Positions 34,912 through 44,491 of a stretch of DNA of 64,000 bases are shown here, one piece after another (the first letter of the stretch is position 1; each line of letters starts with the position of its first letter). Under the pieces are notes generated by a model. That model was not told the DNA's origin. It did no database searches and saw only the letters and a list, made by a program, of their open reading frames with translations. The translations under genes were made by a program, and so were the position numbers. This stretch comes from Lunatibacter salilacus (GTDB lineage: Bacteria > Bacteroidota > Bacteroidia > Cytophagales > Cyclobacteriaceae): the NCBI RefSeq assembly GCF_009797935.1, contig NZ_VOLC01000019.1, forward strand, positions 62,001 to 126,000, written 5' to 3'.

Positions 34912-35988
34912 ATGGATATAGCCAAATATACAGCTGAGGATTTTGTTTTGGACCCTTCCTTTAGGAGGTGGGTGGTAAATCCCGATGCCGAAACCAAAAT
35001 TGAATGGGAAGAGCTTCTGTCGAAAAATCCACATCAGTACGAAGCGGCGGAAATGGCTAGAGAAATTATCTTGAACCTTTCAATTAAAAACCATCATATA
35101 GAAAATAATCTAATATCTGAAATCTGGGAACAAATAGAGCGGAATCTGGATGTGGAAACGTCATTTGATTACAAGGTGGTTCCTCTCGATTCAAAAAGTA
35201 CTTTAGGGAAAAAGTCAAACAGAACTCCGTTTATCAATTTGAGCTTTTGGTGGGGAGTAGCCTGTTTTTTCATCGTATGTCTGACGTTTCTCTATTTATT
35301 TGGCCCGGTGGAGGAGGATGAAAAATTAGTAATATCTGAACCGAAAACTTATGTAGAGCGGATTACACCTCCGGGGGTAAAATCGAATCTCATGCTTTCT
35401 GACGGGTCCAAAATAATCCTCAATTCCAACAGTAAGCTGAAATTTAGGAAGCAGTTTGACTTGGACAAAAGAGAAGTGTTTTTGGAAGGGGAGGCATTTT
35501 TTGATGTGGTGGAGGATTCTCTTCGACCATTTATCGTAAATATAGGCCAGGTCAATGCCGTAGCTTTAGGTACCTCTTTTAATGTAAAAGCCTATAACAA
35601 ATCCAATATGGATATTGCACTGGTTTCGGGTAAGGTATTAATAGAAGACAGGGAAGGCGACAAGCCTTCTGTTTTATTGGTTCCGGGGCAGATGGCACAA
35701 ATTGGAAAAGGGACGTTGCAGGTAACAGACTTCGATAGAGATTTAATTCTTAGTTGGACAATAAAGCAGATTTTATTTAAAGAAACCCCGATAGACGAAG
35801 CCATTTTCTTGCTGGAAAACTGGTATGGTGTTAAAATTCATGTTTTCAACCGGCCTAAAAGCAAGGTGACCTTCTCCGGTAAATTTCAGGATGAAACATT
35901 GAAAAATGTCCTTCTTGGACTAAGCTATGTAGCAGGTTTCAATTTTTCAATCCATCAAAATGAAGTAAAAATTAAGTTTGACAATTAA
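34912..35988 (+). CDS. FecR-family anti-sigma factor
   Basis: 358 residues. N-terminal cytoplasmic part (1-110), one membrane helix (about 112-131), FecR domain (about 150-250; VFLEGEAFFDV, LGTSFNVKAY) and C-terminal DUF4974-like domain (about 285-357). Regulator of the ECF sigma factor just upstream; senses the STN domain of the SusC downstream. Same architecture as the FecR at 2654-3706. Confidence 0.94.
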   Translation: MDIAKYTAEDFVLDPSFRRWVVNPDAETKIEWEELLSKNPHQYEAAEMAREIILNLSIKNHHIENNLISEIWEQIERNLDVETSFDYKVVPLDSKSTLGKKSNRTPFINLSFWWGVACFFIVCLTFLYLFGPVEEDEKLVISEPKTYVERITPPGVKSNLMLSDGSKIILNSNSKLKFRKQFDLDKREVFLEGEAFFDVVEDSLRPFIVNIGQVNAVALGTSFNVKAYNKSNMDIALVSGKVLIEDREGDKPSVLLVPGQMAQIGKGTLQVTDFDRDLILSWTIKQILFKETPIDEAIFLLENWYGVKIHVFNRPKSKVTFSGKFQDETLKNVLLGLSYVAGFNFSIHQNEVKIKFDN

Positions 35989-36059
35989 TCTTTTAACCCG
36001 AAATAAATTGCTTATGAAGAAACGCCAATATTGAAAAAATAACCTAAGCTTATTTGACA

Positions 36060-36098
36060 GGGATTTTTGAAATATGTGGATAATATGTTAAAAATCCC
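36060..36098 (+). promoter_or_regulatory. Inverted repeat between fecR and susC
   Basis: Arms GGGATTTTT (36060-36068) and AAAAATCCC (36090-36098) with possible inner ATAT pairs. Located 71 bp after fecR and 57 bp before susC. Could be an operator, an mRNA stem that separates low fecR from high susC expression, or a partial terminator. The first locus also has a hairpin at the same gene junction. Confidence 0.5.
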
Positions 36099-36155
36099 GG
36101 CGAAAAAACCCGCCAGTCCATCAAAAAAATATACCCAATCAAAAAATGTAGAGAT

Positions 36156-39100
36156 ATGAAAAATCCTATACCGTTAGCCATTCATTTGGCCAAATTGTTT
36201 ACTTATGTTTTCTTAGTCCAGTTGGTGTCAGTGGGCTTGTTATTTGCTAACGACACACATGCTCAGATAAAGAACATTGAAGAAGTAATGATCAGTGTAA
36301 AGTTCCACAATACCAAAGTGGAGAGGGCATTTTCCCGGATTGAAAAGGTGTCTGGGTTCAATTTTATATACTCTGGAGAAGATTTGAAACAGCTTTCACC
36401 CATTACTATTGACGGTGATGAGACAAGAAGTTTGTATGAAATACTTCAAAACATCTCGTCACTAACAAAACTAGAGTTCCGACAGGTCAACAATAACATT
36501 CACGTCAGAGTAAAGGGGAAACCTATAGTTGAGGAAGTAGCCGTTGAAATGTCACAAGAAGCCGCAGCCTTTCCAATCACAGGGGTAGTAACCGACGAAT
36601 CCGGCGAATCTCTCCCTGGTGCTACCGTAATAGTGGAAGGGACAACCATTGGGACAGTTACCGATGTTGATGGTAAATTCTCTCTCGATGTAGAGCAGGG
36701 GGCTGTTTTGGTAATATCGTTTGTTGGTTTTGAAACCCAGAAAGTCACAGTTGGTGCCGCTACTACCTTAAACGTCCGGATGATCATGGATTCAAGATCA
36801 CTTGAAGAAGTAGTTGTGGTTGGATACGGTGAACAACGAAAAGTCACTTTCACCGGATCGGTGTCTTCGGTGGGAGGTGATGCTATCAGAACAGCTCCAG
36901 TCACCAATGTAAGCAATAGCTTGGTAGGTAGGCTTCCCGGTCTGAGTTCTGTAACCAGAAGTGGTGAGCCTGGAAATGATGATTCCACCATTCGGATAAG
37001 AGGGACCAACACCTTGGGTAATAACGGTGCTTTGATTGTAGTGGATGGTATACCAGGTAGGTCATTGGCCAGGATAGACCCTAATAGTGTGGAAAGCATA
37101 ACGGTTTTAAAAGACGCTTCTGCCGCTATTTATGGTGCCCAAGCGGCGAATGGGGTAATATTGGTTACTACCAAAAGAGGAAAAAGCGGAAAAGCAATCA
37201 TTGAAATAAACTCCAATCTTGGCTGGAACCAACCCACCGTGCTACCTGAAATGGCAAATGCGGAACAGTACCTCACCATGCTCAATGAGATAGATATGTA
37301 TAGGAACAGGCCAGTGAGGTTTACGGATCAGGAAATTAGTAATTTCAGGGAAGGCACAGACCCTTGGCTTCACCCTGATACAGATTGGTTTGGAGAAGTG
37401 CTTAGGCCTTGGGCACCTCAAAGTTACCATACCGTAACAGCTTCTGGGGGAAATGAGAGTATAAATTATTTCGTCATGTTTGGTGCTAAAGGCCAAGATG
37501 GTTATTATTATAATAGTGCCACCCGATACGATCAGTATGATTTCAGAAGCAACCTGGACGGAAAAATAAATGATTATATAAAAATCGGTTTTGATGTGGC
37601 CGGCCGACAGGAGGTAAGAAATTTCCCTACCCGTTCAGCAGGCAATATTTTCAGGATGATCATGCGGGGTAAACCAAATATGCATGCTTATTGGCCTGAC
37701 GGCAGTCCCGGGCCGGATATCGAGTATGGTGACAATCCATCTGTCATCACCACAGATGCCACAGGCTATGACCAGACCAATATGTACAATTTACAAAGTA
37801 CGTTGCGGTTGAATATAGATGCGCCTTGGGTAAAAGGCCTTTCCTTTAATGGAAACGTAGGTTTGGATCAGACGTTTACGATGCAAAAGAGATTCGAAAC
37901 GCCTTGGTTTCTATACTCTTGGGATGGAAATACACTTGGACCAGACGGAACACCTGAATTGGTCAGAGGACAAAGAGGCTTCAATGATCCCAGGTTAACT
38001 GAAAATATGGGTGCAGACAGGCAGCTGCTTGTCAACGGAATGCTTAATTACAACCGTACCTTTCAAAATGACCATTCCATGAGGTTAATGGTAGGTATGG
38101 AATCCCGGACTGGATATGGCAACACACTAAATGCATTCCGTCGATTTTTTGTTTCTACTGCGGTGGACCAAATGTTTGCGGGCGGGAATGCTGAAAGAGA
38201 CAATGGTGGATCTGCCTATCAAAATGCTCGGTTTAATTATTTTGGTCGGTTCAATTATGAGTTTCAGGAAAAATACCTGGCAGAGTTTGTATGGCGGTAT
38301 GACGGCTCTTACATTTTCCCACAAGGTAGCAGATTTGGGTTTTTTCCCGGAATTTCCGTCGGATGGAGGGTCTCCGAAGAAGATTTTTGGAAAGGATTCA
38401 TGCCTAATGCCGACCACTTTAAAATCAGGGCCTCATATGGACAGACGGGTAATGACCGGATCGATGAGTGGCAGTACCTAGCGTCCTACGGTTTTGGAAA
38501 TATCCCTTATATTTTTGGCGTTGACCAGGAGAACCAAGCACTTAGAGAACTCAGGATACCAAATCCAAACGTAACCTGGGAAGTGGCCGACCAGTATAAT
38601 TTTGGCGTTGAACTGGGTTTCTTCAACAGTCGCCTTACAGTAGAAGCTGATGTTTTCTACAATTATCGCTCACAGATCCTCTGGTGGAGAAATGCTTCTA
38701 TTCCAGTGTCTACGGGATTGACCCTTCCCCGAGAAAATATTGGCGAGGTATCCAACAGAGGCTACGAATTTATCACTACCTATAATGGAAACGCAGGTGA
38801 TTTAACCTATCAGATTTCTGCCAACGCAGGTTATGCCCTAAACAGGGTGGAATTTTGGGATGAATCTCCCGGTGCTCCTCAATATCAACAAACTACAGGC
38901 CGACCTATCCCGACCAATCCAAATAATCCCAACCAGGATCTTTTCTATCAATCAGTTGGAATCTTCAGGGATCAGGAACAACTAGATGCAACCCCACATT
39001 GGCCGGGAGCCAGGCCTGGGGACATCATATTTGAAGATGTCAATGGTGATGGTGTGATTGATGGAAATGACAGGGTGAGAAATGAGCGAAATAACATACC

Positions 39101-39566
39101 CAGGTTTACCGGGGGGCTGAATATGAGCGCACAATGGAAAGGATTTGACTTGTCCATTTTATTCCAAGGAGCTACTGGAGCAGTAAGATATGTCAGTACA
39201 GAATCTGGGGAAATAGGCAATTACTTAAAAGATTTTGCCGACAACCGATGGACGCCTGAGAATAGTAATGCCAATTTTCCACGCACTTTCAACAGGACCG
39301 ATGAATATTGGATGAATCAGCGAAACACATTCTGGCTCAACAGTACAGATTATGTTAGGTTAAAAAACCTGGAACTGGGTTATAATTTCCCGTCATTTAT
39401 TGCCAGTAAGTTGGCACTACAGAATTTCAGGGTTTACATCAGTGGCTTTAACCTTTTCACTTACGCACCCGACCTCAGGAATTTTGATCCGGAATCTGAC
39501 AGTGCTAGTGGACAAAGCTATCCCCTACAACGTGTGATCAACAGTGGTTTGACTTTAACCTTTTAA
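36156..39566 (+). CDS. SusC/RagA-family TonB-linked outer membrane protein with STN domain
   Basis: 1136 residues, full length. Signal peptide (1-36), STN domain (about 45-120), carboxypeptidase-regulatory-like domain (about 140-210; ITGVVTDESGESLPGATV), VVVVGYGEQRK (219-229), plug (about 232-350; RIRGTNTLGNNGALIVVDG) and 22-strand barrel ending in LTLTF. Imports a glycan or other oligomer together with the SusD lipoprotein encoded 4 bp downstream. STN plus the upstream sigma/FecR pair indicate trans-envelope signalling. Confidence 0.96.
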   Translation: MKNPIPLAIHLAKLFTYVFLVQLVSVGLLFANDTHAQIKNIEEVMISVKFHNTKVERAFSRIEKVSGFNFIYSGEDLKQLSPITIDGDETRSLYEILQNISSLTKLEFRQVNNNIHVRVKGKPIVEEVAVEMSQEAAAFPITGVVTDESGESLPGATVIVEGTTIGTVTDVDGKFSLDVEQGAVLVISFVGFETQKVTVGAATTLNVRMIMDSRSLEEVVVVGYGEQRKVTFTGSVSSVGGDAIRTAPVTNVSNSLVGRLPGLSSVTRSGEPGNDDSTIRIRGTNTLGNNGALIVVDGIPGRSLARIDPNSVESITVLKDASAAIYGAQAANGVILVTTKRGKSGKAIIEINSNLGWNQPTVLPEMANAEQYLTMLNEIDMYRNRPVRFTDQEISNFREGTDPWLHPDTDWFGEVLRPWAPQSYHTVTASGGNESINYFVMFGAKGQDGYYYNSATRYDQYDFRSNLDGKINDYIKIGFDVAGRQEVRNFPTRSAGNIFRMIMRGKPNMHAYWPDGSPGPDIEYGDNPSVITTDATGYDQTNMYNLQSTLRLNIDAPWVKGLSFNGNVGLDQTFTMQKRFETPWFLYSWDGNTLGPDGTPELVRGQRGFNDPRLTENMGADRQLLVNGMLNYNRTFQNDHSMRLMVGMESRTGYGNTLNAFRRFFVSTAVDQMFAGGNAERDNGGSAYQNARFNYFGRFNYEFQEKYLAEFVWRYDGSYIFPQGSRFGFFPGISVGWRVSEEDFWKGFMPNADHFKIRASYGQTGNDRIDEWQYLASYGFGNIPYIFGVDQENQALRELRIPNPNVTWEVADQYNFGVELGFFNSRLTVEADVFYNYRSQILWWRNASIPVSTGLTLPRENIGEVSNRGYEFITTYNGNAGDLTYQISANAGYALNRVEFWDESPGAPQYQQTTGRPIPTNPNNPNQDLFYQSVGIFRDQEQLDATPHWPGARPGDIIFEDVNGDGVIDGNDRVRNERNNIPRFTGGLNMSAQWKGFDLSILFQGATGAVRYVSTESGEIGNYLKDFADNRWTPENSNANFPRTFNRTDEYWMNQRNTFWLNSTDYVRLKNLELGYNFPSFIASKLALQNFRVYISGFNLFTYAPDLRNFDPESDSASGQSYPLQRVINSGLTLTF

Positions 39567-39570
39567 GACA

Positions 39571-41373
39571 ATGAAAAGCAACAAAACAATATATGCGATT
39601 TTGCTTGCCTTGGCAGTATGGGTGAGTTCTTGTAGTGAAGAATTTTTGGACCGCCAGCCGTTGGACCAGTATGCGGAAGTTGCGGTCTGGAACGATGAAA
39701 ATCTGATAGAGACATTCGTGAACAACATTTACTTTGCCGTTCCTCATGGATTCCATGCTTTAATGATGTCCAGCCTGGTGGATGAGTCCATGGCCGTATG
39801 GGATTGGGAAACCAGTAATGCCACCAAAAGTCTTATCAATCCAAGTTACTTGGGTGTTTGGGATGAAAATTTCTGGACAGGTAGAAGATATCAACAGATT
39901 AACTGGACAAATGGATTTAGGCAAATAAGAAACTGTAATATATTTATGGAAAAAATCGGCGATGCTGAATTTGCCGATGAAAATCTAAAAAGCAGACTTA
40001 TAGGAGAGGTCCATTTTTTACGGGCATTTATCTATCACAATTTACTATCCATTTATGGAGGTGTACCTTTGATAAAAGGGGCCTATGGATTGGGAGAAGA
40101 TTATGAACAGCCAAGAGCGAGCTATGCAGAGGTACTGGCATTTGTGGTAGAAGAAGCTGACAAAGCCGCCGAACTGCTACCCTTACAACAACTTGGGAGT
40201 AACATGGGCAGAGCTACCAAAGGAGCTGCATTAGCGATAAAAGCAAGGGCTTTGTTGTATGCAGCGAGTGACCTTTACCATAATCCCTCATGGGCACAGG
40301 GTTTTTCCCAACCTGAACTTATCAGTTTCACTTCCGGTGATCAGATGAGCCGATGGAGAGCCGCCAAAGATGCAGCAAGAGATGTCATGGATTTGGGATT
40401 GTATTCACTACATACCAGTGGCGAAGATCCATCTGAAAATTTCCAACAATTGTTTATATCTAAAGAAACTTCAGAAGACATTTATGTGAGGTTTTTGTTG
40501 CAAAGGGTACAGGAAAATTGGGATATTGGAGACCCTGGATTATTTAATGGACCCAATGGATATCATAACTGGGGTGGAAATACACCTATTGGGCAATTGG
40601 CAGATGATTTTGAAATGGCTGATGGTACCAAGTTTGACTGGAACAATCCCAACCATGCAGCCGATCCTTATGGTAGCCGAGACCCAAGGTTTTATGCTAC
40701 TTTTCTCTATGAAGGTGCACAATGGAGACAGAGGCCTGCGAATTTGAGGGATTCCGATCCTCAAGGGATTATCCAGGTAGGTCAATGGGAAAGGTACAAT
40801 GCAGCTACCAACCGGGTTGATATTGTCAATGGTTTGGATACCAGACAAGGCCCCATCGAAGATTGGAATGGTACGTACACAGGCTATTACCTCAAGAAAT
40901 TCATTGATCCAAACGTCGATCATCAGTACTTTAGACAAGAAGTTCCTTGGAGAGTGATGAGATACACTGAAGTGCTTCTTAATTATGTGGAAGCATGCAT
41001 AGAATTAGGTGAAGAAAGCGAGGCCAGAACTTACCTGAATATGATCAGAGAGCGGGCAGGTATGCCTCCTGTGACTGATTCTGGACAAGATCTAAAAGAA
41101 AGGTACAGAAATGAAAGAAGGGTGGAATTGGCTTATGAGGACCATCGCTATTTTGATGTGAGAAGATGGATGATTGCCCCCTCAGTTTATGGAGATGCCA
41201 CAGGAGTCAGGGTAAGGTATCAGTTACTGCCGGACAATACTACTTCCCCAAATCCGACCTATACTGTTATCAACGTTCAGGAAAGGGCATGGCAGGACAG
41301 GTCTTACCTTTTGCCAATAAAACTGGATGAAATGAACAGAAACTTCTCACTGATTCAAAATCCCCTTTATTAA
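39571..41373 (+). CDS. SusD/RagB-family nutrient-binding outer membrane lipoprotein
   Basis: 600 residues. Lipobox at VSSC (Cys 21), then the typical EEFLDRQPLDQY start of mature SusD proteins. N-terminal TPR-like SusD part includes LIGEVHFLRAFIYHNLLSIYGGVPL (about 142-166); the C-terminal part has YRNERRVELAYEDHRYFDVRRW (about 511-532), a strong RagB/SusD marker. Forms the lid of the SusC channel and binds the substrate on the cell surface. Directly follows susC. Confidence 0.96.
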   Translation: MKSNKTIYAILLALAVWVSSCSEEFLDRQPLDQYAEVAVWNDENLIETFVNNIYFAVPHGFHALMMSSLVDESMAVWDWETSNATKSLINPSYLGVWDENFWTGRRYQQINWTNGFRQIRNCNIFMEKIGDAEFADENLKSRLIGEVHFLRAFIYHNLLSIYGGVPLIKGAYGLGEDYEQPRASYAEVLAFVVEEADKAAELLPLQQLGSNMGRATKGAALAIKARALLYAASDLYHNPSWAQGFSQPELISFTSGDQMSRWRAAKDAARDVMDLGLYSLHTSGEDPSENFQQLFISKETSEDIYVRFLLQRVQENWDIGDPGLFNGPNGYHNWGGNTPIGQLADDFEMADGTKFDWNNPNHAADPYGSRDPRFYATFLYEGAQWRQRPANLRDSDPQGIIQVGQWERYNAATNRVDIVNGLDTRQGPIEDWNGTYTGYYLKKFIDPNVDHQYFRQEVPWRVMRYTEVLLNYVEACIELGEESEARTYLNMIRERAGMPPVTDSGQDLKERYRNERRVELAYEDHRYFDVRRWMIAPSVYGDATGVRVRYQLLPDNTTSPNPTYTVINVQERAWQDRSYLLPIKLDEMNRNFSLIQNPLY

Positions 41374-41387
41374 CTACCTTAAATCCG

Positions 41388-41404
41388 AAAACCTCGCAGG
41401 TTTT
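41388..41404 (+). repeat. Small AAAACCT-CGC-AGGTTTT hairpin after susD
   Basis: 7-bp perfect arms with a 3-nt loop, 15 bp after the susD stop. A weak terminator or a member of the short palindromes scattered in Bacteroidota intergenic DNA. Confidence 0.45.
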
Positions 41405-41522
41405 GTTGATAATCAGCTTGTTGTCCAAATTAAATGGGTAAAGTCTGGAAGGTGTTTCTTCATTAGAATCATCTGATTACATAAAAGTACTGCGGATTCT
41501 AGGAACTATAATAATTTAACCG

Positions 41523-41560
41523 AAAAAGGCTGGTCATCCCGAGATAACCAGCCTTTTTTT
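41523..41560. terminator. Bidirectional Rho-independent terminator between susD and aldo/keto reductase
   Basis: AAAAAGGCTGGT (41523-41534) pairs with ACCAGCCTTTTT (from 41547), 12-nt loop, T-run on the plus strand and A-run on the other side, so it works for both converging genes (susD stop 41373, reductase stop 41598). Confidence 0.9.
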
Positions 41561-41597
41561 AATAAAAAACGAACAGGGAAATCACCAACCGACTAAA

Positions 41598-42704
41598 TTA
41601 TTTCGGCCATGGTGCTTTTTCCGAAATCAGTTTTTTCTCAACCAATTCCTCCCAGAATTCCTGAGGAATTTTTACTTTCATGGATTCCACGTTTTCACGT
41701 GCCTGCTCCGGGTACCTTGTGCCTGGAATGACCGCGGATACAATGTCAGGAGCTGCCGAAAACTGTAAAGCGGCCGTTCTTAAGTCCGTGCCGTGTTTTT
41801 CGGCTAGTTCGCTCATTTTTTTCCGTTTCTCTTTGAAACCCTCCGGGATTTCTCCCCAGTAATCGTAGCGGTCAATTCCGGCAAGAAACCCGGCATTCAA
41901 TGGGGCACCCACCACTATGTTCACTCCTTTATCTTCACAAGCCGGAAATAACCTCTCCAAAGCGTCTTCATGGTACATCAGCGAATACTGAGTGGCCGAC
42001 AGACATACGTCGGGATCTGCGATTTTCAAGGTTTCCAAAATGGGTTCTATCCGGTTGACACCCAAGCCCCAGCCTTTAATCAATCCTTCCTCTCTCATCT
42101 TGGTCAACTCAGGCATGGCTCCTTCGGTGGCTACCTTGAAATATTCTTTCCAATTTTCCTTCATGTCTCCGTTATCGGGAGATAGATCGTGGATAAATAC
42201 GATGTCTATACTATTGATACCTAGGCGTTGGAGACTGTCTTCAATCGATCGGCGTATGCCTGATGCCGTATAATCGTACTCGTAGTCAAAAGGAGAGGCA
42301 TCCTTCCAAGTGTTGTACTTTGGTGGCTCCTTTGCGGCTTTTAATATCCTACCGACTTTTGTCGCAAGGATGTATTCTTCCCGCTTTTTGTTGTGGAGAA
42401 AGCGTCCAAAGCGACGCTCACTCAGGCCCAGACCATACCAGGGGGATGTGTCAAAAAACCTTACGCCGGCTTCCCAGGCTCCTTCCATTGCCTGTTGGGC
42501 CAGTTCATCCGTCGTAGGGCGGAAACCATTACCAATCGCCACACCGCCTAAACCAAAATTGGAAGGCAGATTTATGTTATTTAGTTTTGATCTTTCTTTC
42601 ATATCCGTACCGTTTTCAAAAGCAAACCCCGGCAAATAGGAGGCCATACCAGTGGCCATCCCCATTTGCAGGGACTTGCTTATAAATTTTCTTCTTGAGT
42701 TCAT
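41598..42704 (-). CDS. Aldo/keto reductase with Tat-like export signal
   Basis: 368 residues. N-terminal NSRRKFISKSLQMG resembles a twin-arginine signal, so it may act in the periplasm, unusual for this family. AKR tetrad visible: D85 and Y90 (FFDTSPWYG), K116 (ATKVGR), H172 (FIHD). The closest functional type I recognise is the D-threo-aldose/L-fucose dehydrogenase group (GLGLSERRFGRFL). Oxidises an aldose or reduces an aldehyde with NAD(P). Its neighbour across the terminator is the susCD locus, so a role in the imported sugar is possible but not shown. Confidence 0.9.
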   Translation of the reverse strand: MNSRRKFISKSLQMGMATGMASYLPGFAFENGTDMKERSKLNNINLPSNFGLGGVAIGNGFRPTTDELAQQAMEGAWEAGVRFFDTSPWYGLGLSERRFGRFLHNKKREEYILATKVGRILKAAKEPPKYNTWKDASPFDYEYDYTASGIRRSIEDSLQRLGINSIDIVFIHDLSPDNGDMKENWKEYFKVATEGAMPELTKMREEGLIKGWGLGVNRIEPILETLKIADPDVCLSATQYSLMYHEDALERLFPACEDKGVNIVVGAPLNAGFLAGIDRYDYWGEIPEGFKEKRKKMSELAEKHGTDLRTAALQFSAAPDIVSAVIPGTRYPEQARENVESMKVKIPQEFWEELVEKKLISEKAPWPK

Positions 42705-42885
42705 GTGAATTATGCTTTTAACTCTACTGATTTAAAATTAAAGTATTTTTGAGTTATTGGCAAAAATAAACTGTGTCAAATAATTTTTTGGTGGCGATCC
42801 GTGTATTTAACACGCCCTGTACCCACACGGGTATTAGATTTAAAAAAGCTGCGTTTTGACATAGAAAAATTCAAATTCCAGCAAA

Positions 42886-42919
42886 TAAAAAAAGCTATGA
42901 AACAGAATCTCATAGCTTT
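42886..42919 (-). terminator. Terminator of the tRNA-like RNA
   Basis: Minus strand AAAGCTATGA (42919-42910), 9-nt loop, TCATAGCTTT (42900-42891) and a T-run. It ends the RNA and separates it from the aldo/keto reductase gene downstream. Confidence 0.9.
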
Positions 42920-43103
42920 AGTCAATTAACAATAAACCCAAAATAACCTGCTGTAGGAGAAGGAGTCGAACCTCCACGGGGCAGTTAGGCAAAAACACGA
43001 GCTCGATGTTTGCTTTATCCTGAATTCCCCACCCCCGAGACCGGAGGGCATGTCTGCCAGTTTCATCATCCTACAGTATAAAAGACCATTTGTCTTTGTT
43101 TGA
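42887..43103 (-). ncRNA. Stand-alone structured RNA with tRNA-like domain (not a decoding tRNA)
   Basis: About 215 nt. After a consensus promoter the RNA has a 5' hairpin (AAAGAC/GTCTTT, 43097-43081). A 125-nt tRNA-like body follows (43075-42951): 7-bp acceptor stem TGTAGGA/TCCTACA, class-II D-arm-like AAACTGGCAGAC, anticodon-like stem CCCTC/GGGGG with loop CGGTCTC, a huge variable arm (GGGG/CCCC base, inner GCAAA..CGAG/CTCG..TTTGC), and a canonical T arm GGAGG-TTCGACT-CCTTC. A Rho-independent terminator ends it. U33 is G, no CCA is encoded and the length is about 40 nt above class-II tRNAs, so decoding is unlikely. I do not know a family for it; YrlA-like tRNA mimics are a thought. Confidence 0.65.
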
Positions 43104-43108
43104 TGTTT

Positions 43109-43140
43109 CAAAGGTAGCAGGTTGCCACCTAATTTGCAAA
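43109..43140 (-). promoter_or_regulatory. Consensus Bacteroidota promoter of the tRNA-like RNA
   Basis: Minus strand TTTG (43140-43137), 20-nt spacer, TACCTTTG (43116-43109). Both boxes match the TTTG / TAnnTTTG consensus at an accepted spacing. The start is expected at about 43103, some 28 nt before the tRNA-like acceptor stem. Confidence 0.75.
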
Positions 43141-43267
43141 TATTTCAATAAAAATATTTAAAAAATACATTATAATTAATAAAATTACATATATTATAGA
43201 TAATTCGTAATTTTGGATTTGGATCTTCTTTTGATATTGAAAAATCCGTAATCCAGTTTTCGCCTGT

Positions 43268-44491
43268 TTAGGCCCGATTTTGCTTCAAATCAGGAAGTCC
43301 CCATGTGACGAGACCCAATAATGGCAGAAAAGAACATATCAGAAAGACGAATTCTATGCTTGTCCTGTCAGCAAGATTACCCAGTAAGGCAGAGCCCAGC
43401 CCACCCATTCCAAAGGCAAAACCAAAAAACAACCCAGATATCATACCGACCCTTCCCGGTAGAAGTTCTTGGGCATAAACCAAAATGGCAGAAAAGGCTG
43501 AGGCTAATACCACACCGATCACAACCGACAGACCAATCACCCAATGCAACCCTACATGTGGTAACAAAAGCGTGAAGGGAGCAGCTCCCAAGATGGAAAT
43601 CCAAATGATGTATTTTCTGCCGTACTTATCACCCAAAGGGCCTCCCAAAAAGGTACCCGCCGCAATAGCCGCCAGAAACACAAACAGGTAAATCTGTGAT
43701 TGGGGGATGCTTACCTGAAATTTTTCAATCAGGTAAAAGGTGAAATAGCTGGACATGGAGGCCATATAGAAGTATTTGGAAAAAATCAGCACCAATAAAA
43801 TGCCAACCGATGCTTTTACTTGACGTTTGCTTAGATTTCGTGCTGTGATTGATTTCTTTGAAGATTTGATGGTAGATTCAATGGCTAGATAATTTTTGTA
43901 CCAAACCCCGACCTTGATTAATGCAAAAATGGCCAACAAGGCTCCCAAGGCAAACCAACGGATATTTCCCTGCCCATAGGGCATCACAACCACTGCCACC
44001 AACAAGGGTCCGATTGCTGACCCGGCATTCCCGCCAATCTGAAAAATAGATTGTGCCAGCCCCCGTCTGCCACCGGATGCCAGGTAGGCAACTCGGGATG
44101 ACTCTGGGTGAAATACGGAAGAACCCATTCCAACCAGCCCGGCGGCAAAAAGAACAATCCCATAACTTCCAGCAGATGCCAATAGGATCAGTCCTACCAA
44201 TGAAAACCCCATTCCCATAGCTAAAGAAAAAGGCTGCGGATGCTTGTCTGTGAAAAGGCCTACGAAGGGTTGTAAAAGAGACGCAGTAATCTGAAAGGTC
44301 AGTGTAATCAATCCTATCTGCGTAAAAGTCAGCAGATAATTCTCTTTCAATAGGGGATATACCGCAGGCAGTACAGACTGAACGAGATCATTGAGCAGAT
44401 GAGCAAAACTAATCGTAAACAGAATGGGATAAACTGTCGAATTGACTGCGGATACCGGTGCCGACGTGGCCGCTGTTTGGATTTTATTCAT
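43268..44491 (-). CDS. MFS transporter, fosmidomycin-resistance (Fsr) type
   Basis: 407 residues, 12 predicted membrane helices. Fsr-type features: FAHLLNDLVQSVLPAVYPLL near the N-terminus, GMGSSVFHPESSRVAY after helix 4, and QSIFQIGGNAGSAIGPLL. Proton-driven exporter of small polar compounds; fosmidomycin is only the namesake. It overlaps the M28 peptidase gene by 8 bp at its start, so both are co-translated, and it could export or import a product of the peptidase/NlpC set. Confidence 0.9.
   Translation of the reverse strand: MNKIQTAATSAPVSAVNSTVYPILFTISFAHLLNDLVQSVLPAVYPLLKENYLLTFTQIGLITLTFQITASLLQPFVGLFTDKHPQPFSLAMGMGFSLVGLILLASAGSYGIVLFAAGLVGMGSSVFHPESSRVAYLASGGRRGLAQSIFQIGGNAGSAIGPLLVAVVVMPYGQGNIRWFALGALLAIFALIKVGVWYKNYLAIESTIKSSKKSITARNLSKRQVKASVGILLVLIFSKYFYMASMSSYFTFYLIEKFQVSIPQSQIYLFVFLAAIAAGTFLGGPLGDKYGRKYIIWISILGAAPFTLLLPHVGLHWVIGLSVVIGVVLASAFSAILVYAQELLPGRVGMISGLFFGFAFGMGGLGSALLGNLADRTSIEFVFLICSFLPLLGLVTWGLPDLKQNRA

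Noticed and set aside
36500-37099. 199-codon minus-strand frame inside susC
   Set aside because: Thr/Pro/Ser-rich antisense shadow of the conserved SusC plug region.
42951-43075. Ordinary tRNA-Leu or tRNA-Ser
   Set aside because: D-arm and T-arm look class II, but the anticodon loop has G33, and the body is 125 nt; no consistent decoding anticodon can be placed.
42926-43111. 61-codon frame on the minus strand across the tRNA-like RNA
   Set aside because: It covers a region whose structure (acceptor stem, T arm, terminator) explains the sequence; the peptide is Cys/Ser-rich and unlike any protein.
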